NCBI RefSeq assembly: GCF_004551525.1
Contig: NZ_SATR01000002.1
Location: 62,001 to 126,000, forward strand
Direction: 5' to 3'
Source of the DNA: Vibrio ouci
GTDB taxonomy: Bacteria > Pseudomonadota > Gammaproteobacteria > Enterobacterales > Vibrionaceae
Length of the DNA: 64,000 bases
Below are positions 45,998 to 54,510 of the stretch, piece after piece. Position 1 is the stretch's first letter. Each line of letters begins with the position of its first letter. Made by a program: the position numbers and the translations under genes. A model generated the notes under the pieces. The model made no database searches. It worked only from the letters and a program-made list of their open reading frames with translations, and was not told the DNA's origin.

Positions 45998-46531
45998 TTA
46001 GTCGCCGAAAATCCACCATTTATTGCTGTTCTCTTCGCGTTTTTCTTGACCTTGCTCAGAGCCTTTATCTAGCTCTTTGCGCTCCTTGTCAGACTTTTTA
46101 CCTTCGTGTTTGTCTTTTCCTTTAGACTTATCTTTTTTCTTATCTTTGTCTTTCTTGTCATCATCTTCGTCCTCGTCGTCTTCATCACGATCTTTAGACT
46201 TGTTATTCTTGAGCTTTTCTTTCTTATCTTTCAGTTTATCTTTCGCTTCTTCTAGTTCGTCCGCTTCATCTTCAAGTTCTTCGAGCTCTTTTTTTAACTT
46301 GTCTTTGTTCTTGCCTTTGGCTTTTTTAGCTTCGTCACGTTTCTCTTTAATGAGCTTGTCGAGGTTTTCTTCATGCTCTTCGAGTTCAGCGTCGAGCTTT
46401 TTCGCGTCGGCAAAAGTTTTTACTTCGTCAAGATCCGGTTTGCCTTTACCAGCCCATTCAGGTTTTTCGGCCAGCGCTGCGCCTGATGCAATAGCAAGAG
46501 ATACAAAAATGGCTAATGATGAACGTTGCAT
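45998..46531 (-). CDS. Secreted, extremely charged Lys/Glu/Asp-rich protein
   Basis: The 177-residue precursor has a signal peptide (MQRSSLAIFVSLAIASGAAL, then AEKPEWAGKGKP). Residues 35-110 form long charged helices with coiled-coil pattern (EELEDEADELEEAKDKLKDK). Residues 110-165 are almost only Asp, Glu, Lys and Arg. It ends in an aromatic SNKWWIFGD tail. Low complexity makes homology unreliable, but the frame has a signal peptide, a terminator and neighbours of similar base use. It may be a periplasmic or envelope spacer or a cation-buffering protein; no function is known to me. The Ser-rich frame on the opposite strand is its shadow. Confidence 0.8.
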   Translation of the reverse strand: MQRSSLAIFVSLAIASGAALAEKPEWAGKGKPDLDEVKTFADAKKLDAELEEHEENLDKLIKEKRDEAKKAKGKNKDKLKKELEELEDEADELEEAKDKLKDKKEKLKNNKSKDRDEDDEDEDDDKKDKDKKKDKSKGKDKHEGKKSDKERKELDKGSEQGQEKREENSNKWWIFGD

Positions 46532-46724
46532 TTTATCTTCCTTAATTTATGCGGGATATCATTCGATATTAGGCGTTTTGATTTTATTATCAACCGTAAT
46601 AGTCTGATTAACAGAAAGTTTACATTCCTAGAACTTAGTACGGACTTAACTTAATCATTTACTCGATGATTCCGGTTTTGGGGTATTCGAATTAACCAAT
46701 GGAAATGAAGGTCGAAAGCCTTAA

Positions 46725-46755
46725 ACGAAAAAGCCTAGCGCGAGGCTAGGCTTTT
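46725..46755 (-). terminator. Intrinsic terminator of the proXWV operon
   Basis: On the minus strand AAAAGCCTAGC and GCTAGGCTTTT pair perfectly over a five-base loop and run into T residues, 19 bases after the proV stop. Confidence 0.92.
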
Positions 46756-46773
46756 AGAGTAGAACGTCAGAGG

Positions 46774-48000
46774 TTAGGAAACTTTATCGAGCTTTGGGCT
46801 ATCAGCTGGCTCTTCATCTGATGGCTCTGAGAAAATTTCGGCGACCGCACTACGCTCTAATTCGCCTTGCAAGTTGCCATCTTCATCAACGACAGGCAAA
46901 GAGTAGTCGTACGACATGGTATCGACCAACACCTCTTCGATAGCAGCATCAGGTGATACCGAAGGTACCTCTTCATAGATTTCTTCACTGATGGCTTCTT
47001 CAGTTGTCGCTTTCGCCGCGTCGTTTAAGCCTTCTTTGGTTAATACTCCTTGGTAACCTTCTTCAGTCACATGGTAGGCGTAATCTTGCTTGATGCCTTT
47101 CATTTGCGAGATGGCTTCTTGGATAGTATTGGCGCTGATTCGGTAAGCTTGTGGGTTCATCACGGTTTCAACCGTCAGTGCACGCGCTCGGTTTACATCT
47201 TTGACGAAGGCTTCCACATAATCATCAGCAGGGTGAAGTAAGATTTCATCCGGGGTACCTTGCTGAACCAACTCACCATCTTTCAAAATCGCAATTCGGT
47301 CACCTAAGCGTAGTGCTTCGTCTAGATCGTGAGTAATGAAAACGATGGTCTTGTGTAGCTTTTCCTGTAGCTCAATCAACTGATCTTGCATCTCACTGCG
47401 GATCAATGGGTCAAGCGCAGAGAAAGCTTCATCCATCAGCAAGATTTCTGCGTCAGTACACAGCGCACGGGCTAGACCAACACGTTGTTGCTGACCACCA
47501 GATAGTTGAGATGGGTACTGCTTTTCATAACCTTTTAAGCCAACCGTTTCTAACCACTCATAGGCTTTAGCAAGGCGCTGAGTTTTTTCGATCCCTTGAA
47601 CCTCTAAGCCGTAAGCAACATTGTCGACCACGGTGCGGTGCGGTAGTAGCCCAAAACGCTGAAATACCATCGACATTTTGTGACGGCGGAACTCTTCCAG
47701 CTCTTTTTGGTCGAGCTTCATTATGTCTGTCCCTTCAACCAGAATCTGTCCTTCGGTTGGGTCGATCAGTCGATTGAAGTGACGAATTAAGGTCGATTTT
47801 CCAGAGCCAGATAGCCCCATAATAACGAAGATTTCACCTTGCTTGATGCTGAGGTTAATCTCTTTCAAACCGACGGTGTGACCTGTTTCCGCTAGAACTT
47901 TATCTTTGCTTTCACCTTGTTTAACACGCGGCATTACCTTGTGAGGCTTTTCGCCGAAGACCTTATACAGTCCACTGATTTCGATAAGTGGTTTAGTCAT
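46774..48000 (-). CDS. proV: Glycine betaine/proline ABC transporter ATPase ProV
   Basis: The 408-residue ATPase of the osmoprotectant importer has Walker A MGLSGSGKST, signature LSGGQQQRVGLARAL and Walker B LLMDEAFSALD. Two CBS domains follow in the last 130 residues, which in this family sense ionic strength. Its start overlaps the proW end by eight bases. The order proX-proW-proV is the reverse of E. coli proU but usual for one of the Vibrio systems. Confidence 0.95.
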   Translation of the reverse strand: MTKPLIEISGLYKVFGEKPHKVMPRVKQGESKDKVLAETGHTVGLKEINLSIKQGEIFVIMGLSGSGKSTLIRHFNRLIDPTEGQILVEGTDIMKLDQKELEEFRRHKMSMVFQRFGLLPHRTVVDNVAYGLEVQGIEKTQRLAKAYEWLETVGLKGYEKQYPSQLSGGQQQRVGLARALCTDAEILLMDEAFSALDPLIRSEMQDQLIELQEKLHKTIVFITHDLDEALRLGDRIAILKDGELVQQGTPDEILLHPADDYVEAFVKDVNRARALTVETVMNPQAYRISANTIQEAISQMKGIKQDYAYHVTEEGYQGVLTKEGLNDAAKATTEEAISEEIYEEVPSVSPDAAIEEVLVDTMSYDYSLPVVDEDGNLQGELERSAVAEIFSEPSDEEPADSPKLDKVS

Positions 48001-48892
48001 GTTTTAGATCTCCAAGGTGGGCTTGCGTTCTTTTTGCGTAAGCTTGTGAAGCACGATCGAACAAGATCGCAAGGACAACAATTGCAAAACCATTCAGTAG
48101 CCCAAGAGTGAAATATTGGTTTGTGATGGCCTTGAGTACAGGTTGTCCCAGTCCTTTAACGCCGATCATTGAGGCGATAACTACCATCGATAGCGACATC
48201 ATAATCGTTTGGTTGATGCCCGCCATGATGGTTGGCATTGCAAGGGGTAACTGTACGCCGAACAGACGCTGCTTAGCGCTGGCACCAAAGGCCGTTGATG
48301 CTTCTAACACCTCTTTGTCGACCAAGCGAATCCCAAGGTTCGTTAAACGGATTACTGGTGGAATAGCGTAAATGACTACGGCAATTAAGCCTGGGATCTT
48401 ACCGATACCGAGTAGCATTACTACAGGGATCAGATAGACGAAAGCTGGCATGGTTTGCATGATATCAAGCATTGGAGTGACAATGGATTGGACTCGATTC
48501 GAGCGGGCCATCGCAATGCCGATAGGAATACCTAGCACAATGGAAAGTAAGGTACAGACAGTAATGATACTTAACGTGCGCATCGTATCTTCCCACATCC
48601 CAAAATAACCAATCAGAATAAGGGAAACAAAACAGCCAAGAGAAAGTTTCCACGAACGGCTGGCGGCATAGACAAGACCAGTACAAATCGCTAAGACGAG
48701 CATCCAAGGCGTTGAGAGAAGAAGCTTTTCAAACCAGATAAGAAAAGAGAGAAGAGGGTCGAAGAATGATTCGATCATATCTCCGTATTCACGAGAAAAA
48801 TCTCGGTATGCGCCATCAAGCGTCTTGCGAATCGCTCTAAGATCAGAACGCTCCATTTCAGGAAAGCTGTTGAACCAGCTATCATTTGACAT
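47993..48892 (-). CDS. proW: Glycine betaine/proline ABC transporter permease ProW
   Basis: The 299-residue permease begins at ATG 48892, seven bases after AAGGAA; an in-frame ATG at 48919 lies inside a stable hairpin and is less likely. The polar N-terminal tail leads into six or so membrane helices, with the binding-protein-dependent permease loop LEASTAFGASAKQRLFGVQL. It forms the channel for betaine or proline betaine with ProV and ProX. Confidence 0.94.
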   Translation of the reverse strand: MSNDSWFNSFPEMERSDLRAIRKTLDGAYRDFSREYGDMIESFFDPLLSFLIWFEKLLLSTPWMLVLAICTGLVYAASRSWKLSLGCFVSLILIGYFGMWEDTMRTLSIITVCTLLSIVLGIPIGIAMARSNRVQSIVTPMLDIMQTMPAFVYLIPVVMLLGIGKIPGLIAVVIYAIPPVIRLTNLGIRLVDKEVLEASTAFGASAKQRLFGVQLPLAMPTIMAGINQTIMMSLSMVVIASMIGVKGLGQPVLKAITNQYFTLGLLNGFAIVVLAILFDRASQAYAKRTQAHLGDLKHD

Positions 48893-48910
48893 CAATAAGT
48901 TCCTTTTATT

Positions 48911-48944
48911 CTCATTCACCGCGTGTTGCTATGCGGTGAATGAG
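48911..48944. repeat. Perfect intercistronic hairpin between proX and proW
   Basis: CTCATTCACCGC (48911-48922) and GCGGTGAATGAG (48933-48944) form a 12-pair perfect inverted repeat over a ten-base loop, in the 101-base gap between the genes. There is no T-run. It probably stabilises the proX mRNA end and lowers proWV expression. Confidence 0.8.
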
Positions 48945-48993
48945 TACATCTATAGGATAGCGCCAAAGCGCTAAGAGAGTTCTAGTGTTGTTT

Positions 48994-49983
48994 CTATAGA
49001 GCTTGTTTTACTTTATCAGCCACATCTTGTGGTACCCATGCAGTCCAGATTTGCGGGTACTCTTCTAAGAAGTGGAACATTGCTTCTTCACCGTCTGCTT
49101 GGTTATCTTCCATCCAAGCTAGCAGTTGGTTCATATCCGCATTGGTGAAGCCACGTTTAGCAAAGTAGTCGTAAGCTTGTGGTGCACGAGAAGCAAACTC
49201 TTCTGTAGTAATCGTATGCACTGGTGAAGGTGGGTACATAGTTGGTTTAGGTTCTGCACACTCAGGCTGTGTCGTACAGCCAACAAACTCGGCTTCATCT
49301 ACGCCACTACCAAAGTCAACTTTGACCATTTCGTATTTACCCAAAACGGCCGTCGGTGCCCAGTAGTAACCAAACCATGCTTCTTCACGTTCGTAAGCTT
49401 TCGCAATTGCGCCAGAAAGACCTGCACTTGAACCTGGGTCAACAATGGTAAAGCCTGATTCACCCAGTGCTAACGCATTGAATAGGTGACCAGCACTGAT
49501 TTGGCAGTTCCAGCCAGCTGGACAGCTATAGAATGCTGATTGATCAGGATCTTCAGGGTGCTCGAATAGTTTCGCGTGTTTCTTAACACCTTCGATAGTG
49601 GCCAGCTCAGGGTATTGTTTTACCAAGTATTTAGGTACCCAGAAGCCTTCTTCGCCGCCATCAACTAAAGACTTACCTGCGTAACGTAAGCGTTTTTCCG
49701 CCACACCTTTGTCTAGTGCATCTTTTAGGCTGTTACTCCAAAGCTCTGGAGCGACATCAGGTTGACCTTTTTCAATCATCGATGTGCCGGTTGGCATGGT
49801 ATCGCCCGGAATTAATTCGGCCTCACAGCCATATCCGTGCTCAAGGATGAAGCGGTCAACGTTGGCCATCACAGTGGCAGAGTTCCAGTTCATATCTGCG
49901 ATGGTGACTTTGCCACATTCATCAGCTTGGGCCTGAAAAGCGGTCGCGGTTAGCGTGAGTAATGCAGCTGTTTTTAGTTTCAT
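48994..49983 (-). CDS. proX: Periplasmic glycine betaine-binding protein ProX
   Basis: The 329-residue precursor has a signal peptide (MKLKTAALLTLTATAFQAQA) and an OpuAC-type binding domain with MNWNSATVMANVDRFILEH, WSNSLKDALDKGV and FGYYWAPTAVLGKY, the last supplying Trp/Tyr residues of the betaine cage type. It is the first gene of the operon. The 220-base upstream region is AT-rich and probably carries the osmoregulated promoter; no specific site was recognised. Confidence 0.94.
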   Translation of the reverse strand: MKLKTAALLTLTATAFQAQADECGKVTIADMNWNSATVMANVDRFILEHGYGCEAELIPGDTMPTGTSMIEKGQPDVAPELWSNSLKDALDKGVAEKRLRYAGKSLVDGGEEGFWVPKYLVKQYPELATIEGVKKHAKLFEHPEDPDQSAFYSCPAGWNCQISAGHLFNALALGESGFTIVDPGSSAGLSGAIAKAYEREEAWFGYYWAPTAVLGKYEMVKVDFGSGVDEAEFVGCTTQPECAEPKPTMYPPSPVHTITTEEFASRAPQAYDYFAKRGFTNADMNQLLAWMEDNQADGEEAMFHFLEEYPQIWTAWVPQDVADKVKQAL

Positions 49984-50207
49984 TCTAATTTCCTTTTTAA
50001 TGAATACGTTATAAAAATAGCGAATTGATATTTAGAGTTCAAATTATTATGAAAGAGTTATGAGCTGGATTTACTATGAATTGACTTAATATCGAGCGTA
50101 AATGGCATGAAAAATAGACATTATTTATGTTGATATCTAAGGTTTTTCATAAAAAATGTAACGATTTGTTTTGAGTTCAAATTAATTTTTAGGGTTTGTA
50201 TCGTTAG

Positions 50208-51992
50208 TTAATCAGTTGACCAGACGTTTTTAATATCTGGCCATCCCCAGTTGGTCAGTGCCACATCGTTAAGAACCCCTTGGAAACGCAGAGTTTGCCT
50301 ATGGTGAAAGAGTGGTGAAAGCCAGAACTGGTTAATCAATGCTGATGCAATAGGTTCTAACGCATCCAAATAGTTATTTAATGGCGTTTGTGAACGAAGT
50401 TCATCTAAACGTTGCACGAGCCACTGCTTAGACTCGTCGCCGATACAACGCTGAATAATTGGGTTGTGATAAAGGCTGTTGAAAGCGGACGCATGGCGAT
50501 TATCATCAAGGTTGATGTTGGTGATTATCAGTGATTCGGACAGTTCTCCTTGGCTAGAACGAGTGGTTAATTCGCGATAGGAGTAAGTATTGATAGTGAC
50601 GTCGACCCCTTGTCGTTCAAGTAGGTACTTCAATGCTGCGGCACAGTTCCACAAAGAGCTATAGTCGTAGACAGCAATACTGAGTTGTTTAGGCAGTGTC
50701 ACCGACGGCATTTCTGGGCGAGTGATCTTATGCCACATAGGCAGAAGGTTCTCAGCGATTTCGCAGCCAAATAGACGATTGGTTTCATCAAGGTAGCGAT
50801 AGACTTTATCTGCGGTTAGGTAAGTTGAGAGAAATCGTCTCTGAGCATCATCAAGAGCTTGGTCGGCGCTTTGATTAAATAGGATGAACATGCAGCCATC
50901 TTCAATTCGGCTTTTTTGGACATCCTTTTCTTTGTGCAGGCTCACCGCATGAGATACATAGTAATTACACTGCTTGTCTGATTGTGCTCCAGGTTGATTA
51001 GTGTGAATCTGCTGTTTTTCCAGTCCCAGTTCGTCGAGGTGCCAAATGGTCACTTGATCGGTGAGTGCTCGGCAGGCGTAGTAGCGTTCAAATGCCTGTA
51101 AACAGAGTTTTGTTTGCGTATGCTCTGTCACCTCAAATGGCCCAGAACCGACCACTTGGCGAGCGGTTGATTGGCTGATCTGGCTTGGTGGCTGGATAGA
51201 GTACTTAACCCCCGAAATAAGTCCGCCGAACCCTTGGTCAGGCTTCGACAGTTTAAAGACCACCTTGTTACGTGTTGGCGAATGAACTGCTGTTAAGTGG
51301 TGGAGTTCACTTTGGTAATCTTCGAGTTGCATCAGTTTACTGAAAAGTTCGCTAATGCATGGGCCATCGATAGCGGTGCCATTATGAAAACTCAAACTTG
51401 GGCGCAGATAGAAAGTCCACTCAAGGCTCTCTTCATCATAGTACCAGTGGTGGGCGAGTTGCGGCTGCAATTCTCCACTATGAGAGCTACCGACTAAGCA
51501 GCAATATACTTGGCGAAGCAAATAACGCTCACTCGATCTTTGTAGCTGATGGGGGACGAGACGTTCAAAGGGGCGTTTGTAGGTCAGCTGAATATGCAGC
51601 ATACCCTCTCGGAGGGAAGCGCCTGAAGTACTTTGTAGCAGCCTGCCAAAAGCAATTTCGTCGTCATCGAGTATAGATAGCGCCTTTTCGTACTTACCTT
51701 GCAAAATTCGTTTGGCGGCCAGCCTATTTTTAAGCTCATCCAACTCTAGGTTCAGTACCAAGCTGGAACGTTGGTTACGTCCCGGTTTTGGTGCCCAAGT
51801 TAACCATTCAAGCTGCTGCATTTGGCTTAGTAAGTTGCGAGCGTGTCGTGGACTGGTAAACAGCAGCTCGGCCACCATAGGCAATGCAGTTTTGATCTCA
51901 ACGCCGACTCCCATAGGAACGAGTCGGGTGTAATAGCGGATAAGATTTAAGTCAGACACGGAAACTCTCAACAAACCAAGCAAAGTTGACAC
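50208..51992 (-). CDS. SgrR-family transcriptional regulator, divergent from a candidate dual-function RNA
   Basis: The 594-residue protein has an N-terminal winged helix (VAELLFTSPRHARNLLSQMQ) and a peptide-binding-protein-like ligand domain (LEWTFYLRPSLSFHNGTAID, then VVGSGPFEVTEHT). E. coli SgrR has the same build and activates the adjacent sgrS RNA during glucose-phosphate stress. Here too a small transcription unit with a short ORF and an intrinsic terminator diverges from it (52071-52331). It is the second SgrR-like gene of the window; this one has the sgrR-like neighbourhood. Confidence 0.88.
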   Translation of the reverse strand: MSTLLGLLRVSVSDLNLIRYYTRLVPMGVGVEIKTALPMVAELLFTSPRHARNLLSQMQQLEWLTWAPKPGRNQRSSLVLNLELDELKNRLAAKRILQGKYEKALSILDDDEIAFGRLLQSTSGASLREGMLHIQLTYKRPFERLVPHQLQRSSERYLLRQVYCCLVGSSHSGELQPQLAHHWYYDEESLEWTFYLRPSLSFHNGTAIDGPCISELFSKLMQLEDYQSELHHLTAVHSPTRNKVVFKLSKPDQGFGGLISGVKYSIQPPSQISQSTARQVVGSGPFEVTEHTQTKLCLQAFERYYACRALTDQVTIWHLDELGLEKQQIHTNQPGAQSDKQCNYYVSHAVSLHKEKDVQKSRIEDGCMFILFNQSADQALDDAQRRFLSTYLTADKVYRYLDETNRLFGCEIAENLLPMWHKITRPEMPSVTLPKQLSIAVYDYSSLWNCAAALKYLLERQGVDVTINTYSYRELTTRSSQGELSESLIITNINLDDNRHASAFNSLYHNPIIQRCIGDESKQWLVQRLDELRSQTPLNNYLDALEPIASALINQFWLSPLFHHRQTLRFQGVLNDVALTNWGWPDIKNVWSTD

Positions 51993-52109
51993 TTAGTTTG
52001 TTCCTATTTTGGCTGAGTTTCTACACCGGTATGTCTAAATTCGCCAACAATTGACAATAAGAGGAATGGAATGAATTTATTTGGCCAGTTTTTCTGTTCC
52101 GTATTAAGC

Positions 52110-52331
52110 GAGACAATAACTGCAACTAAGGAGGCGAAGATGCAAAAAGAAGTAATGATACGTTACTACCAAGCGCGACTCGCTAACTCTTCAAGTAAGT
52201 TGGAGAAATTGGCGCTGTTGAGCCTATTAGAACTACTGACTTAACCGTCACTGGTAGTGAATCAAGCCAAGCGGCATCAAACAAAACTTGCTCCTGACCC
52301 CCACGAAACAGTTTATTGATGCCGCTTTTTT
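52110..52331 (+). ncRNA. Candidate dual-function small RNA (SgrS/SgrT- or VcdRP-like)
   Basis: A short unit diverges from the SgrR-like gene. It contains a 34-codon ORF with a perfect AAGGAGG ribosome site and, after the stop, an unstructured C-rich stretch CTTGCTCCTGACCCCCA (52288-52304) that is complementary to Shine-Dalgarno-type sequence. It ends in a terminator formed by AAGCGGCATCAA (52269-52280) and TTGATGCCGCTT (52316-52327), with the C-rich segment exposed in the loop and a T-run to 52331. In E. coli, sgrS encodes both a PTS-mRNA-repressing RNA and the peptide SgrT next to sgrR; V. cholerae VcdRP is a comparable RNA with a C-rich seed. I cannot verify which it is. The 5' end is a guess. 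Confidence 0.6.
52140..52244 (+). CDS. 34-residue small protein encoded within the candidate dual-function RNA
   Basis: The ORF runs from an ATG six bases after AAGGAGG to TAA 52242-52244. The peptide opens MQKEVMIRYYQARLANSSSK and continues with an amphipathic Leu-rich helix (LEKLALLSLLELLT). An in-frame ATG at 52071, with its own AGAGGAA site, would give 57 residues; the downstream start has the stronger ribosome site. Small proteins such as SgrT and VcdP, made from dual-function RNAs, adjust sugar transporters or central metabolism; homology is not proven here. Confidence 0.6.
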   Translation: MQKEVMIRYYQARLANSSSKLEKLALLSLLELLT

Positions 52332-52333
52332 GA

Positions 52334-54346
52334 TTAAAGAGGTTTGTATAACGTTATCCACGTCCCTCTATCTAGACCACTGATGTTTACTCCGGTCACG
52401 TTACTGGCTTGAGTTACACCTGTTGGTAACCAATTGACGTTGATGGAATCAAACTTATTGGCAACGGATGCTTCAATACCGGTTTCTTCAAGTAAAAAGC
52501 CCATATTAGTTGCTTTCCAGTGTGCGGAAGGCGTTGCAGCCCATTTGTCTTTAATACGGTTGGTAATGAGCTGCGCAGCGACTTTCAGCTTAGGACCAGA
52601 AATTTTAGCAAACTGGAAATATTCGATCGAATTACCGACAACGGCCACCGCTTTGTCATTAAGCACTCTTAGGTCTTTTACCGCACTGCCTTGAATAGGG
52701 AACTGCTCGATGACTTGGTATTTGCTGTTATCCAACAAGTAGAGTGAGCTATCGGTTACCACTGCTGATTGTTTGCCATTAGGGGATGACTTTACAAAAT
52801 GGATAGCAGCATCCAATTCAAACTTATTTAACTCTGTTGCGAATTGACTCTTCTCTACCCAAGTAACGTTGTTATCTTTAAGGCCAAAAATCAGTTTATC
52901 GTTAATCGTGAATGCCGCTGCTTTCGCATTGTTGATACCGATGGTTGATTTCGCTGCTAATGTTGTCGAGTCAATCAATACCGCATCATCGCTGCCGCCA
53001 GCACCACTATCGACAATCAAGAGCTCAGACTCATCAAGTGAAGCTACAACAAAATCTTGTGTCGCTGATAGAGTGTAACTTTCAGAGCCCATCACCAGTT
53101 TGTCAGCGCTTAACCAGCGCAATTTATCTTTTGCGTAAATGCCATCGTCTAGTTCTGCAATGATCGATTTCTTCTTGTAGAGCGGCATCATCCAGTTGAA
53201 ATTATCATTGAAGCAGCGCTGTGCAGATAGATCCGCATCAGGGTTTACTGGAGTTGGTTTGGGGATTGGAATGGGTACGCTACCGGAAGCACCACCGTAT
53301 GCATCAATGGTGACTTTTGATTGTTTGGCAATTTGAGTGGATTTATCGTGCAAGCTGGTCAGGAAAATACCACTGGTTCCTGCTGAGCCACACTGTTCAC
53401 TGGCTTGAGCGACTAGTTTAGGCTGATAAAGCTTGTAAGACTGAATACTATTCAGTGCAGGCTCAATTTGAACAAGCTTATGTTCGCCCTGCTGCCATCC
53501 AAGTAAGTCGTCGATGCTGCCTCCGTGATGGTGATCATCGTCGTCGTCATCATCATCGTCATAGCGATTGATTGTCTTAAGTTGAGCCATTTGTTGTACA
53601 GAAGCACTGACCGCATTATTTCTGTTGCCAATATCAATTTGCTTCACATTGTCAGACGCATCTAAGAAGACAATCTTTTGATTGGCAGGATTATACGTAA
53701 TCGATTTCGCCCCGACGAGCGATGAGTCGACCTGCGAGCCCTGCACGGTAAGTAGGCCATCAAAAGAAACATGTCTACTTGGTTGTGACTTTAGATTAAT
53801 GCTCGATAAATCAATAGTTTGATTGGCAATCATAAGATCGAGCGCATGGGCAATATTGAGCATGGGATCGAACTGCCCTTGGCTCTGAGCTTGACGTAAA
53901 GTTTTTAGTAAAACTTCGGTCTGTTGTTTGGGGCCGTGGGTCGTGTCGACATGTAAAAAATTAACCCCGACTTTATCACCAAGCGCTTTTTGCAGATAGG
54001 TGATAGCGCTCTCTTCATCGCCTTTTAATGCTGGGTTAAACAGCATCTCACTATGCACTAAAGTGGTGAATGGTGACACCATCTCTGAGCCTGCATGAGC
54101 AGTCAGAATCGCCCCGTTATCATTGATCATTTTTGAATAGGTGCTGGTGTCAGAAATCTCTTGTTCGTAGGTACTACATACTCCATCCAGATCTGTATCC
54201 GCACACTCTTTAAGAGAAGAGTATGAGTATGCATCAACACTACTTGTCGATGAGGTCGAGTCATCCGAGCCTCCTCCACAAGCACTGAGAAGTAGTACAC
54301 CTGAAATAGAAAGTGCCAATTTGCACATTGGATAATTTTTAAGCAT
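52334..54346 (-). CDS. Large lipoprotein with an Asp9-His3 tract
   Basis: The 670-residue precursor has a lipobox (GVLLLSAC) followed by a GGGSDDSTSSTSS linker, so it is a membrane-anchored lipoprotein. An EF-hand-like DTDLDGVCSTYEQE segment follows. The C-terminal half has repeated strand-like stretches that suggest a beta-propeller (FTINDKLIFGLKDNN, then QSAVVTDSSLYLLDNS). At about 53515-53565 lies a run of nine Asp and three His residues, a likely metal-binding tract. ATG 54346 is preferred over the TTG at 54352; no good ribosome site. It diverges from the giant lipoprotein gene, and the pair adjoins the Tad pilus operon. Not assigned to a known family. Confidence 0.82.
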   Translation of the reverse strand: MLKNYPMCKLALSISGVLLLSACGGGSDDSTSSTSSVDAYSYSSLKECADTDLDGVCSTYEQEISDTSTYSKMINDNGAILTAHAGSEMVSPFTTLVHSEMLFNPALKGDEESAITYLQKALGDKVGVNFLHVDTTHGPKQQTEVLLKTLRQAQSQGQFDPMLNIAHALDLMIANQTIDLSSINLKSQPSRHVSFDGLLTVQGSQVDSSLVGAKSITYNPANQKIVFLDASDNVKQIDIGNRNNAVSASVQQMAQLKTINRYDDDDDDDDDHHHGGSIDDLLGWQQGEHKLVQIEPALNSIQSYKLYQPKLVAQASEQCGSAGTSGIFLTSLHDKSTQIAKQSKVTIDAYGGASGSVPIPIPKPTPVNPDADLSAQRCFNDNFNWMMPLYKKKSIIAELDDGIYAKDKLRWLSADKLVMGSESYTLSATQDFVVASLDESELLIVDSGAGGSDDAVLIDSTTLAAKSTIGINNAKAAAFTINDKLIFGLKDNNVTWVEKSQFATELNKFELDAAIHFVKSSPNGKQSAVVTDSSLYLLDNSKYQVIEQFPIQGSAVKDLRVLNDKAVAVVGNSIEYFQFAKISGPKLKVAAQLITNRIKDKWAATPSAHWKATNMGFLLEETGIEASVANKFDSINVNWLPTGVTQASNVTGVNISGLDRGTWITLYKPL

Positions 54347-54510
54347 AGTCAACCGATAATTTTATTGAATTCCATCTTGTACAGTATTAATCGCTGCTAT
54401 TTAATCATCTTATAAAATAAAAGATCAAATGATATTGATAATAAATATCATTTAAATTAATATCGCCGCTCAATTTTGTTGTTGGTTTTATAAATCATGG
54501 AGTCTGGACG

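Noticed and set aside
46077..46607. 176-residue Ser/Leu-rich frame on the plus strand
   Set aside because: It is the antisense shadow of the Lys/Glu/Asp-rich gene; codons for charged residues read as Ser, Phe and Leu on the other strand.
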